Below are positions 7,262 to 15,838 of a stretch of 25,732 bases of DNA, piece by piece (positions within the stretch are counted from its first letter, which is position 1; every line of letters begins with the position of its first letter). The DNA comes from an uncultured Dorea sp. (GTDB lineage: Bacteria; Bacillota; Clostridia; Lachnospirales; Lachnospiraceae). The position numbers were made by a program, and so were the translations under genes. The notes beneath the pieces were generated by a model. It had not been told where the DNA came from. It saw nothing but the letters and a program-made list of their open reading frames with translations, and ran no database searches. Location of the stretch: contig CAJTUQ010000017.1 in NCBI GenBank assembly GCA_910579335.1, positions 8,480-34,211 on the forward strand, written 5' to 3'.

Positions 7262-8231
7262 ATTTGGGAGAAAGATTGATTATATGCGTATCTCTGTTAC
7301 GGATCGGTGCAATCTCAGATGCAGGTATTGCATGCCAAAAGGGATACGGCTTGTGCCGGCGGCGGAGATTTTGTCCTTTGAGGAATTATGCCGGATTTGT
7401 AAAGCGGCGGCAGAACTTGGAATCACCCGTTTTAAGATTACCGGAGGAGAACCTTTAGTGCGGCCGGGCTGTCCGGAGCTTATCGGAATGATTAAGGGGC
7501 TGCCCGGAGTGGAACAGGTTACCCTTACAACAAATGGAATCCTCCTTGACAGATATCTGGATGAACTCATAAAAAATGGGCTGGATGCAGTGAATATAAG
7601 TTTGGACACCCTGGAGCGGGAGTCCTATAAGCAGATTACGGGATCTGACGAGCTTTGGAAGGTAAAAGAAAATATTGGAAAAGCGGCAGAAACAGGACTT
7701 CGTGTGAAGATAAACAGCGTACTTCAAAGGGATGCGGGCGAAAATCAGTGGATGGCTCTCGCAGCACTTGCAAAAAATATGCCGGTGGACGTGCGGTTTA
7801 TTGAGATGATGCCCATCGGCTATGGGCGGCAGTACGGAGGGGTTTCCGGAAAACAGGTTTTGAAGAAGCTTCAGGAAGTATATCCGGGGACTTTTAGAGA
7901 TGTTTCCATCCACGGAAACGGACCGGCGGCCTATTACCGGATACCGGAATTTTTGGGAAGTATTGGCTTTATAAGTGCGGTTCATGGAGGTTTTTGCAAA
8001 AACTGCAATCGTATCCGGCTGACGGCAAGGGGAGAGTTGAAGCCATGTCTTTGCTATGATACCGGCGTGGAGCTTAAAAAGACGCTTCGGAGTGGATACA
8101 GCGAGGAAGAAACAGGGCAAAAGATAAAGAAGAATATTCAAAGAGCGGTGGCCCTTAAGCCCCGGATGCATTGTTTTGATATGGCGGAAGGGATAACAGA
8201 GAAAAGACAGATGGTTCAGATTGGAGGATAG
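7251..8231 (+). CDS. moaA: GTP 3',8-cyclase MoaA (radical SAM)
   Basis: This 326-residue radical SAM enzyme converts GTP to 3',8-cyclo-GTP, the substrate of MoaC. The N-terminal [4Fe-4S] cluster motif CNLRCRYC gives C20, C24 and C27. ITGGEPLVRP follows. The C-terminal second cluster motif is CKNC...C in FCKNCNRIRLTARGELKPC. The protein ends in Gly-Gly, a conserved and functionally important MoaA feature. The ATG at 7251 gives the usual start (MRDRFGRK-DYMRIS-TDRC) and overlaps moaC by 11 bases; the frame is open further upstream inside moaC, but that extension has no family similarity. It is oxygen-sensitive by family, fitting an anaerobe. Confidence 0.96.
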   Translation: MRDRFGRKIDYMRISVTDRCNLRCRYCMPKGIRLVPAAEILSFEELCRICKAAAELGITRFKITGGEPLVRPGCPELIGMIKGLPGVEQVTLTTNGILLDRYLDELIKNGLDAVNISLDTLERESYKQITGSDELWKVKENIGKAAETGLRVKINSVLQRDAGENQWMALAALAKNMPVDVRFIEMMPIGYGRQYGGVSGKQVLKKLQEVYPGTFRDVSIHGNGPAAYYRIPEFLGSIGFISAVHGGFCKNCNRIRLTARGELKPCLCYDTGVELKKTLRSGYSEEETGQKIKKNIQRAVALKPRMHCFDMAEGITEKRQMVQIGG

Positions 8232-8238
8232 CAAGAGC

Positions 8239-9180
8239 ATGGGGAAAAAGACGGGAAAAATCATTGCAGTATGTACGAGTGAAAAAAAGGGAATCCCCAA
8301 AACGCCGGTTTCTGGCGCGGTTTTAAGAGAAAACTTTGGAATCCAGGGGGATGCCCATGCAGGAAACTGGCACAGACAGGTGAGTCTTCTTGCACTGGAA
8401 AAAATTGAGGAATTTCGCAGCAGAGGAGCTAAGGTGGATTACGGTGCATTTGGGGAAAACCTAATCGTGGAGGGATTTGACCTGAAAAAGATTCCGGTGG
8501 GAACGCAGTTTGAGGCCGGGGATGCGGTGATTGAGTTGACCCAGATTGGAAAGGAATGCCATAGCCACTGCGTCATACACAAGGCGATGGGAGACTGTAT
8601 TATGCCGCGGGAAGGGGTGTTTGCAAGAGTGATTCAGGGAGGGGAGATTCGTCCCGGAGATTTGCTTAGCATGCGTCCCCTGCTTTCGGACAGGCCATTT
8701 ACGGCGGCTGTTATCACTCTTAGTGATAAAGGATATCGGGGAGAGCGGGAAGATAAAAGCGGGCCTGCGGCCTGCGAGCTTTTGACAGGGGCGGATTATG
8801 AAGTAATTGAAACACTCCTTTTGCCGGATGGACAGGAACGGTTGAAAAAAGAACTGATTCGCCTTGCAGACCAACGCCAGGTAAATGTGATTATTACGAC
8901 AGGGGGAACCGGATTTTCAGAAAGGGATGTGACTCCGGAGGCTACGGAGGCGGTTTGCGACCGGATGGCTATGGGAATCGCAGAGGCAGTCCGGGTACAT
9001 TCGCTGGCAATTACAGAACGGGCTATGTTAAGCCGGGGCGTATCCGGGATCAGGAAGAAAACACTGATTATCAATCTTCCGGGAAGCCAGAAAGCTGTCC
9101 GGGAAAGCCTGGAATATTTACTGCCTTCCTTGAATCACGGACTTGGAATATTAAGAGGAACAGAAAAGGAATGCGGATAA
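8239..9180 (+). CDS. MOSC domain-MogA fusion, molybdenum cofactor handling
   Basis: This 313-residue protein joins two molybdenum cofactor domains. Residues 1 to about 145 form a MOSC domain, with GIQGDAHAG, FGENL and KECHSHC; the cysteines suit sulfur handling. Residues 150-313 form a MogA/MoaB domain, with VITLSDKG, TTGGTGFSERDVTPEAT and NLPGS, which in MogA adenylylates molybdopterin before metal insertion by MoeA. The fusion supplies the MogA step that is otherwise missing from the operon. ATG at 8239 with GGAGG at 8223-8227 is preferred over an in-frame TTG at 8221, which overlaps the ribosome-binding site. The gap to moaA is 7 bases and to modA 2 bases. The MOSC role here is inferred. 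Confidence 0.88.
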   Translation: MGKKTGKIIAVCTSEKKGIPKTPVSGAVLRENFGIQGDAHAGNWHRQVSLLALEKIEEFRSRGAKVDYGAFGENLIVEGFDLKKIPVGTQFEAGDAVIELTQIGKECHSHCVIHKAMGDCIMPREGVFARVIQGGEIRPGDLLSMRPLLSDRPFTAAVITLSDKGYRGEREDKSGPAACELLTGADYEVIETLLLPDGQERLKKELIRLADQRQVNVIITTGGTGFSERDVTPEATEAVCDRMAMGIAEAVRVHSLAITERAMLSRGVSGIRKKTLIINLPGSQKAVRESLEYLLPSLNHGLGILRGTEKECG

Positions 9181-9182
9181 AA

Positions 9183-10022
9183 ATGAGAAAGAGAATATCA
9201 GCAATGACACTTATACTGGGAATGCTATTTGTAGCTGCAGGCTGTGCGGGACAGGAAAAAAAATATGAAGAGACGGAAATCCAGGTGTTTATCGCAGCAA
9301 GTTTAAATTCAGTTATGACAGAACTTGCCGGCCTGTACAACGAAGAGCGTCCGGATGTAAAGGTTACATATAATGCGGATAGTTCCGGAACTCTTCTTAC
9401 GCAGATCGAGGAAGGCTATGAATGTGATATCTTTTTTTCTGCTGCACAGAAGCAGATGGACCAGCTGGAAGCGGACGGACTTGTGGAGAAGGGTACACGG
9501 GCTAACGTGGTAAACAATCAGGTGGTAGTAGTGACGAGAAAGGACGGCGGGACGAAGGCAAGGGGGCTTGAAACCTTGAAGGATGCAGAAAGTATTGCCC
9601 TGGCAGGCGGAAGTGTTCCGGCGGGGACATACACAAGGCAGGCGCTGGTAAATTTAGGGATACTGGCTCCGGCAAAAGATGTGTCTGCCATTACGACTCA
9701 GGAAGTGTCAGACGCATTCGGAGGAGTGGAAATCAGCGAACAGGATAATGTAAGCAAAGTGTTATCGGCAGTTGCGGAGGGCTCCTGCGAGGTTGGGACA
9801 ACCTATTATTCAGACACGTATGGATATGAGAATGAATTAGATATTTTAGAGACGGTGAGCTGTGACTTGACTGGAACTGTGAGCTATCCGATTGCAAGAG
9901 TAAAGAATGAGGAAGCGGACGAGAGACAGGCGGAAGCTGCCGGTGATTTTTTGAAATTCATTCTTTCAGATCAGGCGAAAGCAGTATTTGAGACCTATTA
10001 TTTTGATACAGATGTGGAGTAG
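9183..10022 (+). CDS. modA: Molybdate ABC transporter substrate-binding lipoprotein
   Basis: This 279-residue lipoprotein should capture molybdate (and possibly tungstate) outside the membrane and pass it to ModB. A short basic N terminus and a hydrophobic stretch lead to the lipobox VAAGC, with lipidated Cys21. The mature part starts with the ModA pattern IQVFIAASLNSVM and continues with YNADSSGTLLTQIEEG, where Ser and backbone groups contact the oxyanion. The ATG at 9183 gives a standard signal peptide; an in-frame ATG at 9171 would add only four residues. It sits 2 bases after the MOSC-MogA gene and 3 bases before modB, so it is in the same operon. Confidence 0.94.
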   Translation: MRKRISAMTLILGMLFVAAGCAGQEKKYEETEIQVFIAASLNSVMTELAGLYNEERPDVKVTYNADSSGTLLTQIEEGYECDIFFSAAQKQMDQLEADGLVEKGTRANVVNNQVVVVTRKDGGTKARGLETLKDAESIALAGGSVPAGTYTRQALVNLGILAPAKDVSAITTQEVSDAFGGVEISEQDNVSKVLSAVAEGSCEVGTTYYSDTYGYENELDILETVSCDLTGTVSYPIARVKNEEADERQAEAAGDFLKFILSDQAKAVFETYYFDTDVE

Positions 10023-10025
10023 AAA

Positions 10026-10721
10026 ATGTTTGAAATTTTAAAGGAACTGGATTGGAGTCCGCTATATATTTCTCTGAAAACGGGAATTGCAGCGACAGGT
10101 GTTTGTTTTTTATTAGGTCTGTTTGCCGCAGAAAAAGTGATGAGGCTGACGCCGGTATGGAGAGCAATTGTTGATGGGGTTTTGACGCTGCCCCTGGTTC
10201 TTCCGCCTACGGCGGCAGGATTTTTTCTTTTGCTGCTATTCAGCAAAAGGAGACCTCTTGGCATTTTCTTATTTGAAAGATTTGACTTAAAAGTTGTACA
10301 GACCTGGCTTGGGTGTATGATTGCAGCCACAGTCATTGCATTCCCCCTTATGTACAGAAATGCCAGGGCGGCATTTGAACAAGTGGACGTGAATTTAATC
10401 TATGCAGGCCGCACTCTCGGAATGTCGGAATTTCAGATTTTTTACAGAGTGGTTCTTCCGGCGGCAAGGCCGGGAATTATCTCCGGAACGATATTAACTT
10501 TTGCCAGAGCGCTTGGGGAATACGGGGCGACTTCCATGCTTGCGGGAAATATTCCCGGTAAGACGGGGACGGTCGCCCAAAAGATTGCGATGGTGATTCA
10601 GGACGGTGATTATGCGAATGCGGGCATATGGGTGATGATTGTTCTGCTGATTGCGTTTGCGGCTGTTTTTTTTATGAACCTTGCAGGAGAAACAGGGATA
10701 AAACGTAGAAAGTACTGGTAA
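10026..10721 (+). CDS. modB: Molybdate ABC transporter permease
   Basis: This 231-residue membrane protein forms the molybdate channel. Five or so hydrophobic segments can be picked out, beginning near residues 15-35 and ending near 200-220. The cytoplasmic EAA loop that docks with ModC is seen as LPAARPGIISGTILTFARALGE around residues 139-160, and GEYGAT is typical of ModB. The length is normal for the family. It lies 3 bases after modA and 8 bases before modC. Confidence 0.95.
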   Translation: MFEILKELDWSPLYISLKTGIAATGVCFLLGLFAAEKVMRLTPVWRAIVDGVLTLPLVLPPTAAGFFLLLLFSKRRPLGIFLFERFDLKVVQTWLGCMIAATVIAFPLMYRNARAAFEQVDVNLIYAGRTLGMSEFQIFYRVVLPAARPGIISGTILTFARALGEYGATSMLAGNIPGKTGTVAQKIAMVIQDGDYANAGIWVMIVLLIAFAAVFFMNLAGETGIKRRKYW

Positions 10722-10729
10722 AGAGGTGG

Positions 10730-11812
10730 ATGATGGCGCTGTGTATTGATATAGAAAGAAAATTAGAGGATTTTGCGATAGAACTTCATATAGATACGGA
10801 CTGCAGACGAATTGGAATACTTGGCGCTTCCGGGAGCGGGAAAAGCATGACCCTGAAAATGATAGCCGGGATTGAGAGACCTGCGAGGGGGATAATTCAG
10901 GCGGACGGACAAGTCCTTTTTGATTCTTCGAAAGGGGTGAATCTAAGACCTCAGAAGCGGAGTGTGGGATATCTGTTTCAGAACTATGCGCTCTTTCCCG
11001 CTATGACGGTGGAGCAGAACATCGGGGCGGGGTTACGGGGGAAAAAGGAAGATATGAGAAAACGCACAGGGGAAATGATAGAAAGGTTCGGTCTCACAGG
11101 GCTTGAGAAAAGGTTTCCAGGAGAGCTGTCCGGCGGGCAGCAGCAACGGACGGCTCTTGCAAGGATTATGGCATATGAACCGAAGGTCATTCTTTTAGAC
11201 GAGCCATATGCGGCTCTTGATATGTTTTTGCGGGACAGGCTTCAGCAGGAGCTTTTAGATATGCTAAAAGGTTACGAAGGAACCGTGATTCTGGTGTCCC
11301 ATAACCGGGACGAGATATACAGATTCAGCGAGTACCTTCTTGTTATGGAAAGAGGAAAGATAAAAGCTTCCGGCAAAAGCAGCGATATATTTGCTAAGCC
11401 TGGAAACATAACGGCGGCCAGGCTGACCGGGTGCAAAAATATTTCAAAGGTACGGGTACTTGACAGGCATCATATGGAAGCGGTGGATTTTGGACTGATG
11501 CTGCATACACAGAGGGAAATTCCGGCGGGCACGGAGGCGATAGGATTCCGGGCGCATGAATTTGTCCCGGTATGGGGGCGGCGGCAAGAGAATTGTCTCA
11601 AGGTGCAGATTGAAAGTTTGGCTGAGCTTCCTTTTGAGAAGCAGTATTATCTGCGGGCAGAGAATGGCGGCGGGCAGGAAAAGAGAGAGCCTGTCTGTTG
11701 GTTTGTGCAGAAGGACAGATGGAGAGAACTTGAGGAAAAGGGGATTCCGGATTATCTTAAGTTCAAGGAGGAGGCAATCCTGTTTCTGGACTCTATGATG
11801 AGCGGGTTATAG
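10730..11812 (+). CDS. modC: Molybdate ABC transporter ATPase
   Basis: This 360-residue ATPase powers molybdate import. It carries Walker A GASGSGKS at residues 32-39, the Q-loop in LFQNYALFP, the signature LSGGQQQR at 133-140, Walker B VILLDEP at 153-159, a D-loop and the switch His191 in VSHNRDE. After about residue 230 a C-terminal regulatory region follows, at the place where ModC proteins carry a TOBE/Mop domain, although its sequence is less conserved. Two successive ATG codons (10730 and 10733) follow GAGGTG, and either could be used. It is the last gene of the cofactor/transport operon, and the next gene converges on it 18 bases away without an obvious terminator. Confidence 0.93.
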   Translation: MMALCIDIERKLEDFAIELHIDTDCRRIGILGASGSGKSMTLKMIAGIERPARGIIQADGQVLFDSSKGVNLRPQKRSVGYLFQNYALFPAMTVEQNIGAGLRGKKEDMRKRTGEMIERFGLTGLEKRFPGELSGGQQQRTALARIMAYEPKVILLDEPYAALDMFLRDRLQQELLDMLKGYEGTVILVSHNRDEIYRFSEYLLVMERGKIKASGKSSDIFAKPGNITAARLTGCKNISKVRVLDRHHMEAVDFGLMLHTQREIPAGTEAIGFRAHEFVPVWGRRQENCLKVQIESLAELPFEKQYYLRAENGGGQEKREPVCWFVQKDRWRELEEKGIPDYLKFKEEAILFLDSMMSGL

Positions 11813-11830
11813 TTATGCTTTGCAGCTGAA

Positions 11831-12688
11831 TTAATGTAAGAAAAAGCTTTGTTTTAATTGAATCCGGTATTGTCTTGGAGGCAGGCCGGTTACTCTTTTA
11901 AATACGGTAATAAAATAATTGTAATCGGAAAAGCCGCATGCGGAGGCTATCTCGTTAATCTTCATGTCAGGATGTTCAGCGAGGCAGGTCTTCGCTTTTT
12001 TTATACGCAGGTTCCGGATGTGTTCGGCTATGCCGCAGCCGTAGTTTTGTCTGGAAAGCTCGTACAGATGTGTCCGGCCTATTTGAAAGCGGCGGCAAAG
12101 TGTGCGGGCGTTGATATCCTCCGTGTAATGTGCGCAGATGTATTCATCAATCTGCGCAGGAAGCTCCTTGCGCTGCAATATGGCCATGCGCTCCAGACAA
12201 AGATGGGCGGCAACCGCCTGCAGGATGTGAGAGGCGGAGGTGATATAGTCTTCAGGTATGATTGGACACTGCATGCATGCGGATTTCAGCAGGTTTTTAT
12301 CGATATGATAGACGGAGCATTTTTCCCGGATGCTTTTCCACCCGGCTTCATGTGAAGGATAGGAAAATACATGGCCAAAGAACAGATAACCGATAACGAT
12401 GTTTCCAAAATATAAGGGTGCGATACTTTCCGTAAGGCCGGCATGACACTGATAGGTATACGGAAGGCGCCGGCGAGCGGCGGTTTGGCAGGCATGAGAG
12501 TCGCAGAGGCGGCATTGTGCGGCGGCCTGCGGGTCTGTCCGTATCACCCGGCAGACCGGGGCGATTTGCTCCGGGCAGGCGGTCAGTTCGTGGAAGGAGT
12601 CGTCAAATACGGTAATTCGTATTTTTGTAATATTGTAAAAATCCTTAAGCAATGAATTTAATTTGGACAGATTAAAAGTAGAAATCAT
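11831..12688 (-). CDS. PocR-domain AraC-family transcriptional regulator
   Basis: This 285-residue regulator is the likely controller of the divergent sugar operon. Residues 1 to about 165 form a PocR ligand-sensing domain, with the conserved cysteines C46, C59, C62, C67 (CRLCDSHAC) and C81 (YQCHAGL). Residues 185-283 form the AraC double helix-turn-helix, with INEIASACGFSDYNYF in the second helix-turn-helix followed by FKRVTGLPPRQYR. PocR domains sense small polyol-like molecules in known cases; the ligand here is unknown. A promoter with TATAAT lies about 75 bases upstream of its ATG, and GAGGT precedes the start. It converges on modC, leaving 18 bases between the stop codons. Confidence 0.9.
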   Translation of the reverse strand: MISTFNLSKLNSLLKDFYNITKIRITVFDDSFHELTACPEQIAPVCRVIRTDPQAAAQCRLCDSHACQTAARRRLPYTYQCHAGLTESIAPLYFGNIVIGYLFFGHVFSYPSHEAGWKSIREKCSVYHIDKNLLKSACMQCPIIPEDYITSASHILQAVAAHLCLERMAILQRKELPAQIDEYICAHYTEDINARTLCRRFQIGRTHLYELSRQNYGCGIAEHIRNLRIKKAKTCLAEHPDMKINEIASACGFSDYNYFITVFKRVTGLPPRQYRIQLKQSFFLH

Positions 12689-12691
12689 AAT

Positions 12692-12723
12692 GCGTACCTC
12701 GGCGTAAGTGTTATCTAGCGTAA
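12692..12723. repeat. GCGTA direct repeats in the divergent intergenic region (candidate operator)
   Basis: GCGTA occurs at 12692-12696, 12702-12706 and 12718-12722, all in one direction, and the last two extend to GCGTAA with a 16-base period. They lie between the PocR/AraC start and the divergent promoter region, just upstream of where the -35 of the sugar operon should be. AraC-family activators often bind direct repeats in this position. The repeats are short and could be chance. Confidence 0.3.
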
Positions 12724-12756
12724 AACCATATGAAAATATTTTTGCTATTCTTTTAA

Positions 12757-12784
12757 ATTATATCAGTTCTGCGGACAAATTCAA
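12757..12784 (-). promoter_or_regulatory. Promoter of the PocR/AraC regulator, overlapping the sugar operon promoter region
   Basis: Read on the minus strand, TTGAAT (12784-12779) and TATAAT (12762-12757) are separated by 16 bases, a good sigma-A promoter leading to a leader of about 60 bases. On the plus strand TATATC at 12759-12764 could be the -10 of the sugar operon, with no good -35 at 17 bases, as expected for an activator-dependent promoter. The two -10 elements would overlap, making the divergent promoters mutually exclusive. Confidence 0.55.
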
Positions 12785-12868
12785 AGGAAAAAGAACACAT
12801 AAAGATAGCAAGAAAGAATGAAACGGCAGCTGAAAGCTGGTACGGTGATGACAAGGAGGGAAATTAAA

Positions 12869-14272
12869 ATGAAAAAAATGACATTTGCACTCTGTTTCTG
12901 TAATCGGGGGTTTATGCCGGGGGAGCTGATTTACGGGGCAAGAGAAGATATGATTCGGGCGGTGACGGATGCGGGGTACGATTATATCGCCATGAATGCA
13001 GAGTTAACGCGCTATGGGGGCGTGGAGACGAGGGACGAGGGCCTTCTCTATGCAAAGTGGCTGAAGGAGCATGAGGGAGAATTTGACGGAGTAATTTTCT
13101 CCATGCCGATTTTTGCAGATGAAAACGGGGCGATAACGGCGCTTCAGGACGCAGGCGTACCGATCCTGATGCAGGCGTACCCGGATGAAATCGGGAAGAT
13201 GGATTTTGCCCACAGAAGAGATGCCTTTTGCGGAAAGTTCTCGGTCACGGATGTATTTACCCAGTATCAGGTGCCGTTTACGGTTATGAAGCCGCATGTC
13301 GTACATCCTCTGAGTGATAAGTTTGCGCAGAATTTAAAAGATTTTGCAGCTGTCTGCAGAGTTGTAAATGGGATGAAGAGATGCAATATCGGCTGTATCG
13401 GAGCAAGGACTACCGCCTTTAAGACTGTGCGTTTTGATGAAATAGCCATGCAGAAATATGGAATTAACGTGGAGTCTTTTGATTTGTCCGAGCTTGTGTT
13501 CAAGGTTGGAAAGCTGGCGGATGATAATGAGAAGGTCATGGAAAAAAAGGCGGTTTTGGAAGCGTATACAGATTTTTCCGAGGTGCAGGAAGAAAAGAAG
13601 CTTACATTGTCTAAGATTTCGGTTGTGCTCGATGAATATATTGAAGTCTATCACTTGGATGCGTTGGCTTTACGGTGCTGGAATGAGATGGAAGAGATTC
13701 TCAGAGTGTGCCCCTGCGTGCTGCTTTCTGAGCTGAATGACCGCGGCATTACCGCTTCCTGCGAGATTGACATGTGTTCTGCGGTGACGATGCGTGCCAT
13801 GATGCTGGCTAGTGAGACGCCGACCACGGTTCTGGACTGGAACAACAATTACGGCGATGATGAGAATAAAGTAATCCTGTTCCACTGCGGACCTGTTCCA
13901 AACTCTTTAATGACAGATAAGGGGAAAGTGACCAGCCACAAAATGTTTGACAAGACAGATGAAGGAAGCGGCTGCGGAACCTGCGAGGGGCGTATGAAGG
14001 CCGGGGATATCACGATATCAAACTGTCAGACAAAGGATGGAAAGATAATCGTCTACGCTTCGGAGGCGAGATTTACGGAGGATGTGATTGAGGACGAATT
14101 TTTCGGCTGTGCCGCCGTCTGCGAGATTTCCCATATGCAGGATAAGCTGCTTCGGCTGGCAAGGGGAGGATTTAAGCATCATACATCCGTGGGAATGGGA
14201 CATATGAAGGACATATTAAAAGAGGCTTTTGTCACATACCTGGGATATGAATGGGTTGACATTGACGTATAG
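12869..14272 (+). CDS. L-fucose/L-arabinose isomerase-family sugar isomerase
   Basis: This 467-residue protein should interconvert an aldose and a ketose in the cytoplasm, as the first step of the sugar operon. The C-terminal half carries candidate Mn2+ ligands in the positions seen in L-fucose isomerase: E299 (SCEID), D323 (VLDWNN) and His437 or 438 (FKHHTSVGMGH). GCGTCEGRMKAG is another family-like stretch. It is shorter than classical FucI (about 590 residues) and belongs to the broader FucI/AraA-like group, so the substrate cannot be named; a pentose, deoxyhexose or modified sugar such as sulfoquinovose are all possible. The ATG at 12869 follows AAGGAGGG at 12853-12860; the frame is open upstream but lacks such a site. 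The FGGY kinase follows 31 bases later. Confidence 0.82.
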   Translation: MKKMTFALCFCNRGFMPGELIYGAREDMIRAVTDAGYDYIAMNAELTRYGGVETRDEGLLYAKWLKEHEGEFDGVIFSMPIFADENGAITALQDAGVPILMQAYPDEIGKMDFAHRRDAFCGKFSVTDVFTQYQVPFTVMKPHVVHPLSDKFAQNLKDFAAVCRVVNGMKRCNIGCIGARTTAFKTVRFDEIAMQKYGINVESFDLSELVFKVGKLADDNEKVMEKKAVLEAYTDFSEVQEEKKLTLSKISVVLDEYIEVYHLDALALRCWNEMEEILRVCPCVLLSELNDRGITASCEIDMCSAVTMRAMMLASETPTTVLDWNNNYGDDENKVILFHCGPVPNSLMTDKGKVTSHKMFDKTDEGSGCGTCEGRMKAGDITISNCQTKDGKIIVYASEARFTEDVIEDEFFGCAAVCEISHMQDKLLRLARGGFKHHTSVGMGHMKDILKEAFVTYLGYEWVDIDV

Positions 14273-14303
14273 GATAGGAAGCAGAGAGAAATGGAGTGTT
14301 CGT

Positions 14304-15818
14304 ATGAAGATAGCGGGACTTGACATTGGAACTACGGGATGTAAATTAACTGTATTTTCAGACAGAGGGAAATACTTGGAGCAGGCGTATCAGGCATACC
14401 CTGTGACGAGGGGCGGCAGCAGGCACGAAGTGGACGCCGTAAATATCATGGAAGGCGTATGGACGGTGATTCGGGCGATGGCGGAAAAATATCCGGATAT
14501 TATGGGAATCGGCGTGACTAGCTTTGGGGAGACCTTTGTCTTTACGGACAAGGAGGGAAAGCCGCTTCACCGGGCGATGCTCTACACTGACTCAAGGGGA
14601 GCCGAAGAATGCAGGGAGCTGGCTTTAAAGCTGGGCGATAAAAAGATTGCTTCGATTACCGGAAACCGCCCCCATGAGATGTACAGCATTTCGAAAATGA
14701 TGTGGATGAAGAAAAACCGTCCTGAAATTTACCGGGAGGCTTCCCATGTATTTCTTATGGAGGACTTTGTAGTGTTTCATCTGACCGGAAAGGCGAGGAT
14801 TGATTACTCTCTGGCAGCAAGAACAATGGCCTTTGATATTGCCGCCCTGGAATGGAGCCGGGAGATCTTTGAGGCGGCGGACATCGATATAGGTCTGATG
14901 TCCGAAGTCGTGCCGTCTGGGACGCCGGCAGGAAGGATTCTGCCGGAGAGTGCAAGGATGACGGGGCTGTCGCAGGAAACGAAGATCATCTGTGTCAGCC
15001 ACGATCAGGTTGCGGCTGCTGCAGGAGCCGGAGTGTTTGACTCCGAGACGGCGGTGGACGGCGCGGGGACGGTGGAGTGCATTACGCCGGTCTATGACTC
15101 TATTCCGTCGATGGATGTGATGTATCAGGGATATTTTTCTGTTGTGCCGTATGTGCTTCCGGGGAAATATGTATGCTATGCGTTTTCCTATACCGGAGGC
15201 GCGCTCATCCAGTGGTGTACGGATACATTGGCTAAGAAGGAGAAGGAATTGGCAGTGCGGGAGAATATTTCTGTCAACAAATACCTGGAAAGGGAGTATA
15301 ATAAAAACTGCGGGCAGGAAGAAGGCCGAAAGCCTTCCGGCCTTCTGGTGCTTCCCCATTTTGCAGGCGCGGCGACGCCCTATATGGATACAGGATCTAA
15401 GGGGGCTGTTATCGGTCTGACGGCGGCGCATACCGTCAGCGATATTTATCGTGCCTGTATGGAAGGCGTGGTATACGAGATGCTTTTGAATATGGAAAGG
15501 CTGAAGGAATCCGGCGTTCATTTTAAAAGACTTCATGCTACGGGAGGAGGAGCAAAGTCTGAAGTCTGGATGCAGATGAAAGCGGACGTTTTAAATGTGC
15601 CGTTGACAGCTCTTCGGACTGCGGATGCCGGCACTGTGGGAAGCGCCATGCTGACAGGGATAGCGGCAGGCTGTTTTGAGAATCTTGCGGACGCCGCCGG
15701 ACACATGGTGGAAGAGAGGAAGGTTTATATGCCTGACAGGGACATGCATGAAAAATACATGGAAATCTATGGCCGTTACCGCAAAGTATATGAGGCGGTC
15801 AGGCCATTGGTATCATAA
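14304..15818 (+). CDS. FGGY-family carbohydrate kinase
   Basis: This 504-residue kinase should phosphorylate the ketose made by the preceding isomerase. The N-terminal ATPase fold begins AGLDIGTTGCKLTVF. The catalytic base Asp lies in SHDQVAAAAGAG near residue 234, and the C-terminal nucleotide-binding motif TGGGAKSEVW lies near residues 414-423. The length fits FGGY kinases such as xylulokinase, fuculokinase and rhamnulokinase. The family alone does not tell whether phosphate goes to C1 or C5. The following aldolase suggests a ketose 1-phosphate, which it could cleave to DHAP and an aldehyde. ATG at 14304 gives the standard FGGY start and has GGAG 8 bases upstream; an open extension upstream overlaps the isomerase. 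Confidence 0.9.
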   Translation: MKIAGLDIGTTGCKLTVFSDRGKYLEQAYQAYPVTRGGSRHEVDAVNIMEGVWTVIRAMAEKYPDIMGIGVTSFGETFVFTDKEGKPLHRAMLYTDSRGAEECRELALKLGDKKIASITGNRPHEMYSISKMMWMKKNRPEIYREASHVFLMEDFVVFHLTGKARIDYSLAARTMAFDIAALEWSREIFEAADIDIGLMSEVVPSGTPAGRILPESARMTGLSQETKIICVSHDQVAAAAGAGVFDSETAVDGAGTVECITPVYDSIPSMDVMYQGYFSVVPYVLPGKYVCYAFSYTGGALIQWCTDTLAKKEKELAVRENISVNKYLEREYNKNCGQEEGRKPSGLLVLPHFAGAATPYMDTGSKGAVIGLTAAHTVSDIYRACMEGVVYEMLLNMERLKESGVHFKRLHATGGGAKSEVWMQMKADVLNVPLTALRTADAGTVGSAMLTGIAAGCFENLADAAGHMVEERKVYMPDRDMHEKYMEIYGRYRKVYEAVRPLVS

Positions 15819-15838
15819 AAGAGGAAAGAAGGTGCGAA

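Noticed and set aside
7455..8300. A 281-codon open frame on the minus strand opposite moaA
   Set aside because: moaA is unmistakable on the plus strand, and the antisense product has no family features. It is a by-product of codon use.
13151..13181. An 11-base direct repeat (GCAGGCGTACC) with 20-base period inside the isomerase gene
   Set aside because: The copies are read in different frames inside a conserved coding region, have only two units, and lack any sign of mobility. Chance is the simplest explanation.
14625..15536. A 303-codon open frame on the minus strand opposite the FGGY kinase gene
   Set aside because: It lies entirely within a well-supported kinase gene, shows no recognisable domain, is rich in His, Arg and Cys as expected from antisense codons, and has no convincing ribosome-binding site.
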